Below are positions 52,064-62,653 of a DNA stretch of 64,000 bases, piece after piece. Position 1 is the first letter of the stretch; each line of letters begins with the position of its first letter. The translations under genes were made by a program, and so were the position numbers. Source of the stretch: Symsagittifera roscoffensis (lineage: Eukaryota > Xenacoelomorpha > Acoela > Convolutidae); contig NW_026971093.1 of NCBI RefSeq assembly GCF_963678635.1, forward strand, positions 22,901 to 86,900, read 5' to 3'. The notes below the pieces were generated by a model. It did not search any database and had not been told where the DNA came from. It saw only the letters and a program-made list of their open reading frames with translations.

Positions 52064-54211
52064 CTAGCGTGACTTCATACGCAAGTCGTCGGGCGTGGGT
52101 ACCTGGTCAAGCGACAGGGTGAAGTGAGTGGCCAACATCGTCTTCAACTCCTCACTCCTTACTCCGTCCATGAACTTCGAAGCAATCGCCAAGTTTCGCT
52201 CGGATATTTTCTCATCTGGGTTGCTTCTCCTCCTAAGCAATTCAAGGTCGTCCAAGAATTTATCTATGGATTCGTCGTCTCTTTGACGCCTCTTTTCGAA
52301 CTTCACCATAGCCTGGTGCCCTTGTACTCCAGAGCCGAAACGATTCAGCAGGATGTCGAATATCTTGCGAGCGCTGTCTCTCTCATTGGCTCTTTTCGCC
52401 ATTACACAACTTAATGCAGTACCCTCCAGATTGCTCGTCAGCGCGCTGCACTCTTGTTTCTTGGAGAGATTCTCTTCCTCAAAGTGTAACTTCATCACCT
52501 CTATCCAAGTATCAATGCAGCCGTCTGACTCGTCTTTATATGACTTCGGCTTTTTCAGTGTCCTTCTTGACCTCTCTTCTCTCCCGGTTGACTTCGAGAG
52601 CTTGGTGATGAATGTTTCGAGAGATCTGTTCAGAGGCTCAAACATCGAGGCATACATCGTTGTGTCCTGTGAGACTGTAGTCAGATCTGGCACTGAACTG
52701 ACTTGTGGCACAGTTGGCAACCTTGTCTCCGGGGTGGCATCTGCCTCCGGCGGGACTGGATTCGTCCAGCCAGGCCTCGACGGGGCTGCCCTTGGCCGCT
52801 CCTTGTTTCTGGGTTCGTAGTTCGTTCTCGAGCCCTGCTGGGCTCTGGCATTGCTGCCCGTACCATCTCCATCATTTGCATGGCGTGAGCGCTCCCTTGG
52901 GTTGGAACGCTCCTGCCAACTGCTCCCATTCAGGATCGCGTCAAGCTTCCGCATCATTAAGTCAGACTTTGCATCTAACTTTTTCTCCAGGCTAGTCATC
53001 GTGTGGGCGTAGGTACTATCATGATCGTTCAACAATCGTTCGATCTCCCTGGTCATCCTAGCCTCTCTTTCGTATGACTCCTTGTTTGCCTGTGCCAGGC
53101 TTTCCGCCAGGCATTGATCGGTGTTGCGAATCAACTGAGCCTGATCAACCCTCGCCTGCGACTTCACGTGCGTTAGTTCGTCTCTCAGATTCTCTTGACC
53201 TTTGTGAGCTCTCTCATCAACCTGATCTATTCTTTTAGTCATGTCCCGTCTCAGTTCATCTAGACCATTCATTACGCCAGCGAACATGTCACTTATATCG
53301 CCAGTGGCTCCAAATGACGGGGTTAGTCCCAGAGAAAATGAGGTCAACTGCGGCTGCAGCCTGGTGCTTGATGACGCACCGCCTTTTTGCTTGCTCATCG
53401 ACGTCATTAATCTGTCGAAGGTTGATGACGCTCCTATCGTTATCCCATCTGACATGGGCCTGGTCGGCGAGGCTGAGGACGCCTTCCTGCTCATATCGTT
53501 TCTTGGGCACGGTGTGAAGTTCAAATCCGGATGGGCTATCTCCGGGTAAACATAACTGGAAGTTAAACCTACAGTTGGTAGTGACGCCATGCGCTCGTCG
53601 TACAAAGACTTCCAACTCTTCTTGGCCTTCGAACCCGGTTGTTCTTCACTCGGGCTTATACTCGACATCATCGCGTTGTTGCTCTGCTTGGCCAGTGATG
53701 AGTAGGTACTAGCCGAATGTGAATATTCTCCCCTCCACCTGTGACTTTTGGTCGCCGATTTGGACATCCCCTTGAATAACACTTCCTCTCGCGGCTCGAC
53801 CTCGGAACGCTCCGAGGTCTCCTCTGTCCTCTCGACTTCCTCCCGCTCGAGGTCCTCGCTCGGCTCAAAGTCGGGTTGAATGAGCGTCTGTTCTCCCTCG
53901 TCAAAGGGGTCCACACGCGTTTCGCTCGCGGTTCCGGCTTCGGCGCTCCGCCTTTGATCGCCATCGAGATTTTTCTCGTTCCTCAATCTCATTCCGCTCA
54001 CTGAAAGATCAGATTGACCTTTAGTCGATTCGTTTTCAGCAAACACGTCGGAGGCGCTGCTAAACGAGGACTGGCTACGCCTAGTTTTAAATTTTTGCGT
54101 GCTGCCCTTGCTCAGCCTGGGAATCTTAGTAGTCGATCCTAACGAGTCCCTGCGCTGCATACTTTGTGACACAAAAAAAACAATATTCGTATGTCGAAAA
54201 GTCAGTATCAA
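52064..54211 (-). CDS. Element B gag (capsid part)
   Basis: Structural precursor, 715 codons. The N-terminal 300 residues are Ser/Glu/Arg-rich and look disordered. A coiled-coil-like region follows (DELRRDMTKRIDQVDERAH, SLEKKLDAKSDLMMRKLD), then the retrotransposon-gag-type capsid region (CIDTWIEVMKLHFEEENLSK, CSALTSNLEGTALSCVMAK, DESIDKFLDDLELLRRR). It ends at TAG directly after MKSR, and the same frame continues into the zinc knuckles. In element A this codon is GAG. So either TAG is suppressed at some rate or it is a nonsense mutation shared by B and C. Confidence 0.9.
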   Translation of the reverse strand: MILTFRHTNIVFFVSQSMQRRDSLGSTTKIPRLSKGSTQKFKTRRSQSSFSSASDVFAENESTKGQSDLSVSGMRLRNEKNLDGDQRRSAEAGTASETRVDPFDEGEQTLIQPDFEPSEDLEREEVERTEETSERSEVEPREEVLFKGMSKSATKSHRWRGEYSHSASTYSSLAKQSNNAMMSSISPSEEQPGSKAKKSWKSLYDERMASLPTVGLTSSYVYPEIAHPDLNFTPCPRNDMSRKASSASPTRPMSDGITIGASSTFDRLMTSMSKQKGGASSSTRLQPQLTSFSLGLTPSFGATGDISDMFAGVMNGLDELRRDMTKRIDQVDERAHKGQENLRDELTHVKSQARVDQAQLIRNTDQCLAESLAQANKESYEREARMTREIERLLNDHDSTYAHTMTSLEKKLDAKSDLMMRKLDAILNGSSWQERSNPRERSRHANDGDGTGSNARAQQGSRTNYEPRNKERPRAAPSRPGWTNPVPPEADATPETRLPTVPQVSSVPDLTTVSQDTTMYASMFEPLNRSLETFITKLSKSTGREERSRRTLKKPKSYKDESDGCIDTWIEVMKLHFEEENLSKKQECSALTSNLEGTALSCVMAKRANERDSARKIFDILLNRFGSGVQGHQAMVKFEKRRQRDDESIDKFLDDLELLRRRSNPDEKISERNLAIASKFMDGVRSEELKTMLATHFTLSLDQVPTPDDLRMKSR

Positions 54212-56345
54212 TCTCTTAGGTTTCTCAATGACAATCTTAGTGACTCAGCTAGAGTTACACACACACACAGGGCCTGCTCAGTATTGATATAATGCTAACT
54301 CAACCCTATCGTATAGTATAACAGTATCACAAGATTTTCACAAGATATAATCAACACACAAAACACAATAGATAATCAGATAAGAATATCCTACAGGTGA
54401 CAGCGACCTTTTTTCAGTATCAATTTATCGCCACACAATTTATCAAGTCACTGCTTTGTTAAAATTAAACAATCTTTGATAAAAAGCAGTGATGATTCAG
54501 AAACAGATCAATAAAACTTAGTCTTAAAGAAAAAGACTTCCCCCAATCGGAACGATCCGAAAGAACAAAGCCCAGGACACAGTCTTCTCAAGTGGGTTTT
54601 TTTGCCTAATACACCCACCGAGGTCTTCTTTTAGGTGACCCGCGATTGCCCGAGCTTTCTTATCAAGTGGCTCAAGGCAACCTCTGATCGAAAACTTCTA
54701 AAGTCTATGAAAAAGCTCCCCCACACCCGGAACGCTCCAAGTGCACGAGAGCAGGGAACAACTTTTCTTCTCAAGTGAGTGTGTAATTGCCTAATACACT
54801 CACCGAGGTCTTCTTTTATTTGTTCCCGGATTGCCCGAACTTTCCTATTAATTAGCTCAAGGCAACCGCACAACCAAAATCACAATCAAAAAAAAAATTT
54901 GTGTTCGGGTACTTCTAATACACCCGATCTAGAATCCAAAATTGATCACGAATTTCCGGGTCAAAATGGGCTCTTATGATCCTAATAAGCCCGCCTAATA
55001 TCCTAATATGATTTTAATTAAATGGATATTTTCCTTTTCCCAAATTGCCACAGAAGGTTTCCTCAAGCTTCCAACAAGGAGGGTTGCTAAGATGTTCAAG
55101 TCACTCCGGAGGGTTGTTAAGACACTTAGCCTACCTCGGAGGGTACCTTAATCACCCAAGTTACCTCGGAGGGTCCCCTTAAATTTACTAAGGAGGGTCA
55201 ATAAGATGCTCAATATGCTCCGGAGGGTTACTCCAAAATTTTCAAATTTCTGAAACTCACTTAGAAGGGTCTTCAATTAACTTCAGGAAGCGTCAAAACA
55301 AGCTAAGTTCTCTACGATGGGCTGTTTTAACTTCTTTGGGTGATCTCGTGGAATTTTTCCACCAAGGAGGGTTGCTAAGGTGTTTAGCTGACTCCGGAGG
55401 GTTAACTCGGAGGGTTCCCCAAAAATCAAGAAAAAAGGTTATGTTACCGCGATAAAGTCTCCAAAAGCGGTCCACCTGACTTGAAACTAGGTTGTCTGAC
55501 ACGGTCAACCTTCCCATTTGGATAAAAAGGTGTTTTGATAAAATTTTCTGCCGCTCGGAGGGTTACCTGTAATTTGGACCCTCCGAACCAACAAATTCTA
55601 AAAAATTTCACTTTTTCGAGATTGTCAACCCAAAAACGGTCGCGGTCCGGAAAATTGGTCCAACACTTCGACTTATGGTACCCAAATTATCCCGATCGGA
55701 TGACTAGTCTTTGAGAAATTGCCAAAAACGTGTTTGTCCAAATGGCCTTTTTTCACCACCTATATAGGTTCTGAGAAACTTTTTCCGCAATTCCTATCGA
55801 AAGTGCCTAAAAATAATTGAAACGAGCGTAGTAGCCCTGTACGGCACTGGAATAGTGCAAAAAACCGGATCAAAATTGGTTTGGAGACAAAAATTTGGCC
55901 AATAACTATCAAATTTGGACCCTCCGGTTCCTTCCTTTTCCAATCCTTAAGTCGTTAGCTCTATCCAAGGAGCCAATCGGAGGGTTACTCAAGAATTTCT
56001 CTAGTAACCGAGCACGTTATGCTAGCACGCTCCTAACGCAAAAAATTTTATTGCTCTAACTCCAAAAACTCAAAAACTCGATCCCCAAAACAGATTGACA
56101 AAATTCAGAAGATTATCAAAATTTTGATCGAAAAATTTTCGTTTTTTCTAACTTCTACTGAGTCTTTTCTCACGCGGTTCCTTTAGTTAGGGGGATCGAG
56201 CTACGTAGCTACTCCCTATATAAAAGCTTTTTGTTTTTCGGAAAAGCTCGGATATCCAAAAATTTGGGGGTCTACAGTTTGATCGAAAATCAATGATTTT
56301 CGACAAAATTGGGTGTTTTTTGGGTCTAATTTAGGAGACAAGTAA
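54170..56345 (-). repeat. Element B 5' noncoding block (LTR or long leader)
   Basis: Counterpart of 36,840-38,965. It contains the duplicated hairpin module and a run of CGGAGGGT words (55,090-55,580, plus 55,920-55,990). It abuts element C's integrase tail directly at about 56,345, with no intervening 3' gene or untranslated region of C. On the coding strand the block begins near TTACTTGTCTCC. No other gene seen. Confidence 0.6.
54530..54867 (-). repeat. Duplicated hairpin module in element B leader
   Basis: Units at 54,530-54,682 and 54,710-54,867. Unit 2 has a hairpin GTGAGTGT...ACACTCAC (54,775-54,803). The equivalent position in unit 1 pairs GTGGGT with ACCCAC, a compensated change. Each unit also has the TTGCC...GGCAA hairpin at its end. 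This points to a selected RNA structure such as a packaging or dimerisation signal; the role is inference. Confidence 0.65.
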
Positions 56346-59026
56346 TAGGTAATGGCGTGTTTCCTCTCTTGCTCTGGCGTGTTTCCATAGTGAGAGGAAA
56401 GTCAGGCTGTATTCCTTTGTCAATTTCGGTTTGTTCCGGGCAGTCCCAGTCTTCTTCGGCATAAGGTAGAGTTTCATCGTCCACCTCTACTCGCTCGGTC
56501 AACTCGAGATCCATTGGTAGATCGCAATCGTCCACCACCTCATTCCCGTCGTTCTTGTCGCGAGTACCCCTTTCATTCACTTCACAAGCAGGATCCACTA
56601 TCAAATAGTTTCCCTCTTGCATGTCCGCTGGGATGCACCAATCCTCTGACGAGGCATTGTGTGGTTTGATGTTTTCATAATGAGCTGCTCTTCCAGTGCT
56701 CAATCGATAAAAACGACATCCTTGGTGCACTTCTGTTATCTGAAATGGACCACGCCATTTTTTAAAATAATTTCTTGGTTCCTTTTGGTGGAACCACTTC
56801 CTGGAACACCCAAACGTAGTCGCCAACTGAGTAGGCTTTCGCATCAGCTGTCCTTTGATCAAACCTCCTTTTTTGTCTAATTTGCGCCTGTTGCGTATTC
56901 CTCCTGCATAAGTCATTGAGGTCCTGCTGTCTTCTAATAACATCCCGCACGTACGTCTGCGGTGCTGTCCTCTTCCCCTCATATTCAGGGTAGAAAAACG
57001 TCAACGTGAGCGCTTTTTCATGACCCGTTAACATCATGTGCGGACTTATTCCCGTGGTGGAATGCTCCGTGCTGTTGTAAGCACCCATCACTTGCGGCAA
57101 ATGCGTGTCCCAGTCATCCATGTAACGCGAGCAGTAGACTCTCAGCATGGATACCAGTGTGCGGTTTTGCCTCTCGACTAGGCCATTCGTTTGCGGGTGA
57201 TAATTGGTCGAGTGGGCCTGCGCTACCTGCGACCTTTTCATCAACTCCTTCGTGAGATCACCCACGAATGCTTTGCCATTGTCCGATTGGAACGTGATGA
57301 GGCAGCCATGCCTCGCTATCCACACATTTATCAAATGATCACATGTTTCTTCCGCCGATGCTGTCATGCAGGGTGCTGCTTCCGCATACTTCGTAAAATG
57401 GTCGATCATTACCAGCACCTGATTATAGCCCGTTGCTGTCATGCAGATTTTCTGATGATCAATTTGCACCACTTCGTTGAAACCTGACGACTCTATTGAC
57501 TGTAGGGGGAACCTTTGTTTCCTGGGATCCTTCGCCTGCTGACATGACAGGCATGCGGCAATCCACTTCTTACAAGCCTTTTTCAATCCCGGCCATTCGA
57601 ATTGTTTCTGTATCCTGTTATACACTTTGTCCACGCCTTGATGGCCCATCTGATCATGTGAGCGAAATAGCAATTCCGTCTGGTACAACTGTGGTAACAC
57701 TATTGAATTGTATTTATAGAGGACCTTGTCCTCCTCTTTTCGCTTGCAGGCAACGATTCCGTCCTTATTCAGGTACAACAAATCGTTTCGCTTCAGGTAG
57801 AATTGCTTCAAGATCTTGTAGCTGTCTTCTTCCAAGTCTCCCTTGTCAGGTGCTCCATTCTCGATCCATCTCTTCAGACTGCTCGTCATTCTATCATTTC
57901 GTTGAGCCCTTAGGAGATCCGACAGCCTGTACCTGGCTTTCAAATACGTCTTTACCACGTTCATTTGCCCACTCATTATCTCCGGAGCATGAGCATCGTC
58001 CATCAACTTGACACACCATATCTTTTTCAAAGGCGTCGCTTCCTGCACAGATGGTTCCAGATTGGTACGGACGACCGTACCATGTGGCAGCAATCTGGTT
58101 GGGCGTTTCGAAACTGCTATCAGCTCGAGCTCGTCTGCGGCATTATCTACCACAGTGCCCTCTTCATCTGAGGTGTATCTGTCCCTGTCTGGATCCTGAT
58201 GTGTTTCTCGGTCCAGCCCACGCTGCTTCCAGTCTACCAATAAGGAGTGGATTGCGATCTCTGACATATCGGAATTGGAAGTTGTTTCAGACGTGTTGTC
58301 CCAGGACTGGGGCCTCGAGTCAACACTTGAGTCGACTGATTCCTCAACATCATATTCCAAGTTGTCTGAGATGTTTCTCGACTCCCCGGACAAAATTCTG
58401 TCCCTAGGTGGTCTCGTCAACCTCTCCCCGGACAAGTCGTCCTGCACGGGCTCAAAGGTTTCTGACTCCTCAGACGAGTCATCCTTGACTGGCTCGAAGG
58501 TATCAGATTCCCCGGACATTGTCTCGTCCACGGACGAACAATCTGGGCTCGGCTCGTATTCTTCTTTTGCATCCGTGAAATGCACTCTCCTCGTGAAGCT
58601 AGATTTCAACCTGATCCTGACTTCCTCAGTAGTTTGGTTCTGATTCAGTGTTCCATATTCAGTGAACGAAGTTCTCAACAAGACCTCCTTCGGCATCGAG
58701 CTCACCAGCTGGTTGACAATCGACCTGCAATCCCGTTCAACGCCTCGGCTGCGAATGGACACTGGCCTCTTCTCTGTTCTCTCGGTGACAGTCAACCGCT
58801 GCATGGTCTCCATCCATTCACGATCATGCCTATCCACTTCCCTGTCCAACAAGTCACGGAGCTCTCCCATGACGTCCGGCGCCACGTTCACCGTCCTGTT
58901 CAACAGAGCCATGCTGTTTATACCTAATCTGGTAAGTTCTTGCTGCACCAAGTTGGATCGAACTAGCAGATCCAACGGAACGGGCTCGCCTCTGGCTAAA
59001 AGCTTTATCTCCGCGGCCGTCTCCAC
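56346..59026 (-). pseudogene. Element C integrase, frameshifted near the C-terminus
   Basis: Ty3/gypsy integrase that would insert the cDNA. From about 59,026 (GTG; METAAEIKLL as read) comes a 370-residue linker with SGES repeats, then a zinc region (SHDQMGH with H-X4-H, CLSCQQAKD with C-X2-C) and a perfect D,D-35-E core: Asp in VQIDHQ, Asp in FQSDNGKAF, Glu in NGLVERQNR with 35 residues between. The first frame stops at 56,762 (KGTKKLF). The tail (KKWRGPFQITEVHQG, then an acidic stretch) is in the +1 frame at a TTTTAAAAAA tract. The tail runs to the junction with B's block, where the A-run of the slippery site is cut short, giving an artificial C-terminus at 56,326. Confidence 0.92.
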
Positions 59027-59033
59027 TGGAACG

Positions 59034-61028
59034 TCAGGGTGTCCGGGTATAGGATGCCCCTGACTTGTCTAACCACCTAGTAAGTGGCAGTTTGTCGTAG
59101 GTTTCTTTGTCCAGAAAGGAAAACCCGTCTTTGATCTCTGATTGGTTAGCCTGTTTATCCTCGAGGCGCTCATAAAATTCTGTCATTTTACTGAGGCTAT
59201 CTGCGTTCTGATGCTTGTCACGGGTACGGTGCTCAATGATCATGTGGTATCCATCCAGGCGCACGATCCAACGACCAATATAACTTTGGTCCATCGAATA
59301 GGTTTTCAGCCAGGCAAGGGCACGATTATCCACACGTAACTTGAAGGGATCACTCCCCAAGTAGGCCCTGTATTTTTCCACGAAAGTGATCACCGCAAAC
59401 ATCTCCGCTTTTGGTGCGCCGTACTTCATTTCAGTATCACTCAGGACTTTACTCCCGTAGGCTATCGGACAAAGAACCGTTCTCCCGTTCCACTCCTGCT
59501 CCTGGTGAAGTATGCCCGATATCGCAACCACTGATGCATCCGTGTCCAGCACGAACATCCCCTTCTCTGTCGGCATGCCGAGGACCGGTGCCTCGCAAAG
59601 TTCACGTTTGATGTTTTCAAATGAAACTTGCGCCTCATCAGTCCAGGTGAACTTTTTGCCCTTGTTTCTCATCAACCTCTGCATGGGGTATATTTTGTCA
59701 GCATACCCCTTGATGAACTCTCGATAATAATTAGCGAATCCCAAAAAACTCATCAGCTGTGTATCTGTCTTAGGTGCCTTCCAGGTCAGCACCGCTTCAA
59801 CCGCTTCGGGATCTGGTCTCACTCCATGTTTGTCAACCAGGCGGCCCAGATACTTTATGGAATCCCTGAGGATTTCACACTTAGAGGGTTTACATTTCAG
59901 ACCCGCCTGCTTCATGCAAGAAAACACCTCCTCCAACCTCTCTATGTGGTCTTCTAAGGTTGGTGTTGCAATCACGACATCATCGACATAACACATGATG
60001 AGATTCCCGTATTTCTTAGTGACGCTCGTGAGTGCCTGGGCCATCAGTCGCTGGAATGTGGCCGTCGCGTTGCACAATCCGAATGGCATCCTCTTCCACT
60101 GGAACAATCCCAGCTCACACGCGAAGCCTGTTTTCTCTCGATCTTGCTTTCTGAGTGGCACTTGCCAGAACGCAGAGCCCAAATCCAACGTCGTGAAGAA
60201 CTTCGCGTCTCCCAGCTTGGATAGGCTCTCATCGATGCGGGGAATGGGGTATGCGTCCTTTATAGTCACTGCGTTCAGATAACGGAAATCACAACAAAAT
60301 CTGAGTTGTCCCCCCTTCTTTTTCGCCATGACCACGCCACAAGCCCATGGGGACTTCGACGGCTCGATCATGTCGTACTCCATTAACATCTCGATCTCCT
60401 TCCTACACGCTTCTGACTTGTTTGGGGTCATTCTTCTCGCCCCTTCCCTATGAGGTACCGAGCCCTCTTCTATCTCATTCTCGTGTTCTACAAAATTACA
60501 ACAACCTATGTCGGCCTTATGCTTCGAAAAAACGTCTGCGTTCCGATTTAGCACCGCTCTGAGCGAATCTAGTTCCTTGTCTGATATTTTACCCTTCGGA
60601 TTTTCTATCTCAGGTAAGACAGGTTTATTCGCTGCTAACTCTGCTTCCGTCGGCCTCTCAGGAAAGTTGGAACAACTAGACAGCCCATCATCTGTTTCCG
60701 ACTTCATTGAAAACAATTTCCTAGAAGATTTCAATTCATTCACTCTCCTCATTATACATTCTCGGTTCGCATGCAATGGACATTTAGTTACATCAAACTT
60801 TTTCAAGTTCTCCACACTCTGAAAGTCTGTGTTCAGAGGCAAAGCGTAGCCAAGTTTCTTTCCCCTCTGTATTGTCACTGTTGTTGCTTCTGTGTTCAAT
60901 AACACACTCACACATAGTCCGCTCTGAGTGAGTGAGAAGCTTCTTCCTAAAATAGCCGAGCTTTTACTGTTTGGATTTGGTACCAGACACACCTGTCTGT
61001 CATTGCTGAGTTCATTCAAGTTCCTCAT
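59034..61028 (-). CDS. Element C reverse transcriptase - RNase H
   Basis: Same enzyme as 48,492-50,438, with two visible core residue changes (ENPKG for ENLKG, KKKGGQL for KKKGAQL) and the undeleted C-terminus (ERLEDKQANQSE; WLDKSGASYTRTP). YVDD and RNase H motifs are intact. The integrase frame opens about 50 bases before this ORF ends, in the +1 phase, so RT and integrase overlap rather than form one frame. Confidence 0.95.
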   Translation of the reverse strand: MRNLNELSNDRQVCLVPNPNSKSSAILGRSFSLTQSGLCVSVLLNTEATTVTIQRGKKLGYALPLNTDFQSVENLKKFDVTKCPLHANRECIMRRVNELKSSRKLFSMKSETDDGLSSCSNFPERPTEAELAANKPVLPEIENPKGKISDKELDSLRAVLNRNADVFSKHKADIGCCNFVEHENEIEEGSVPHREGARRMTPNKSEACRKEIEMLMEYDMIEPSKSPWACGVVMAKKKGGQLRFCCDFRYLNAVTIKDAYPIPRIDESLSKLGDAKFFTTLDLGSAFWQVPLRKQDREKTGFACELGLFQWKRMPFGLCNATATFQRLMAQALTSVTKKYGNLIMCYVDDVVIATPTLEDHIERLEEVFSCMKQAGLKCKPSKCEILRDSIKYLGRLVDKHGVRPDPEAVEAVLTWKAPKTDTQLMSFLGFANYYREFIKGYADKIYPMQRLMRNKGKKFTWTDEAQVSFENIKRELCEAPVLGMPTEKGMFVLDTDASVVAISGILHQEQEWNGRTVLCPIAYGSKVLSDTEMKYGAPKAEMFAVITFVEKYRAYLGSDPFKLRVDNRALAWLKTYSMDQSYIGRWIVRLDGYHMIIEHRTRDKHQNADSLSKMTEFYERLEDKQANQSEIKDGFSFLDKETYDKLPLTRWLDKSGASYTRTP

Positions 61029-61060
61029 CCTAAACGTCGCTACTACGGCTTGGTTTGGTT

Positions 61061-62651
61061 TTAATCTAAGTTTTCGATCCAGAAAATCGGCACCTTGGCC
61101 TGGTTAATTAAGATCTTATTAAGGGGTCTCTTTTCATACTTTCTCTCAGGATCCTTGATCCTAATCAACCCGTCATTGAGATCGATCGTGACGTCAAAGT
61201 TGCGAACGAAATCCCTTCCTAAGATGAACTGATCGGATTCGTCCAAATTCTCCACTACTAGGAAGCTCATCCAAAGATGTCTTCCTCCGAGTTGCAGTGA
61301 AATGATCGGGGTTCGTCCAGTCACATAGATCGCTCCCTGATTGGCAGCTGCCAACCTGATGTTTGTCGGTATGAGATCCGACCTTTCGAAACCCATGTCG
61401 GTCCAAGTTTTGACTGGCATGACAATAACCACTGCTCCCGTGTCTAGCAATCCCTTTACTGAAAGTTGCCTGCCTTGCACGTCCAGCACGTGCGCAGCCA
61501 GATCGGCCTCGCAAACTATATGCACCGCATCTTGTTCGAGCATCGCGTTGTGTCCGATTCGTCTAACCTTCAGCTCCTCTTGACCAATGTATATCCGGCC
61601 AATCTGATCGTTCGCATCAGTTATGTGAACTTTCGTGTAGATATTGATGCCATCCACATTCATTAGGATCGGGTAAGGGCCGTGGACATCGATATAATGT
61701 CCGTCCACTTTCATCAGCCTCGGACCTCCTGTTGTGAGCAGCGCTCGCACTGCCCTGGAGTCCAGTTTGGGATCTTTCTCCTTCAGGTAGTCGGCATAGA
61801 TGTCCAGGTGGACTAGTGTAATCTCGGATGGTTCACTCAAGTTCTTGACCACCTGGTGCCCTGCGACTGAGATGATGGACATTATTTTGGTCCCCTCCTT
61901 GGTCATGCCGAAAATCTTACCAGATATAACGTTCAGTTTTAGTCCCTGTTTCCTGGGTTCCTCTTTGTCTTCTACTTTTGTCGTTTTACCCAGAACATTA
62001 AAACTTTCCCGAAGATCTGTGCTCTCCAGCTCCGACCTTACCCATTGTTCCACTTCTTTCGTGGCTAGGTCCTGTTTGACATTCTGCAGCGCTGTCCTTG
62101 CCGCCAGGCCGTAATCCACCTTGAGTGGGCTAGAAGACTCTGCTTCGAGGTTCGAGCCTACCACCTCGTCAGGCCATGTCTCAACCTTTTTGGTCGTGAA
62201 GGTGCTCGGTGTCGTCTCCTTTCTCCGAGATTCAGCCTCGTTCATCAGATGTGCTCGACTGGCCTTGACACCCGAAAGCGCCTCTTCGTGGCGGGGATGT
62301 TTCGCGTCTGCTACTGCATCCCAAAATTGAGTACAATCCGACTTGAAGTGTCCCTCCAAATTACAGAAGAAACACCTCGGACCATATTTCATGATGAGCC
62401 CTCTGACGTACTCTTCATGATCCTCGTCGGTCGCGTCGGCGTCCTCGAGAAAGTAGCCTATGGCCTTCATGTTCTGTTTGTATGCAGAACACGCGGAAAC
62501 GTGATGGTCCATCGAACCACAATTCGCACACGACCTCCTCTTATCCATGTCATCGCGAGGTTTGTACCAACTGGAATTCGCACCAGTGTTTGTCCCGCTA
62601 TAGTTGCCATAATTGCTGTAACGGTTTTGCGCCCTCGGTTTTATGAGTAAA
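61061..62651 (-). CDS. Element C nucleocapsid - protease
   Basis: Near-identical to B's (50,471-52,061). Both zinc knuckles are intact. The retropepsin site reads LLDTGAVVIVMP, one residue different from B (Ile for Ser). Same frame as the gag piece before the TAG. Confidence 0.92.
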
Positions 62652-62653
62652 TA

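Larger units (their letters stand above)
38966..56345 (-). mobile_element. Retroelement B (Ty3/gypsy with 3' accessory genes)
   Basis: Order on the minus strand: 5' block, gag, nucleocapsid-protease, RT-RNase H, integrase remnant, macrodomain ORF, long 3' gene, 3' noncoding. RT-RNase H before integrase with a D,D-35-E core (seen in C) places it in Ty3/gypsy. A Cer1-like affiliation is possible from overall layout, but I cannot test it. Outer limits are approximate, since LTR boundaries are unresolved. Confidence 0.75.

Noticed and set aside
52353..52820. Long plus-strand frames opposite gag, RT and integrase (also 42,295-42,702, 57,496-58,011, 62,943-63,410)
   Set aside because: Shadows of the minus-strand retroelement genes, with composition expected from antisense translation.
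56750..56780. Programmed frameshift at TTTTAAAAAA in element C integrase
   Set aside because: The phasing does not fit a -1 heptamer; a +1 shift at a homopolymer is more simply a one-base indel, and B lacks the region for comparison.
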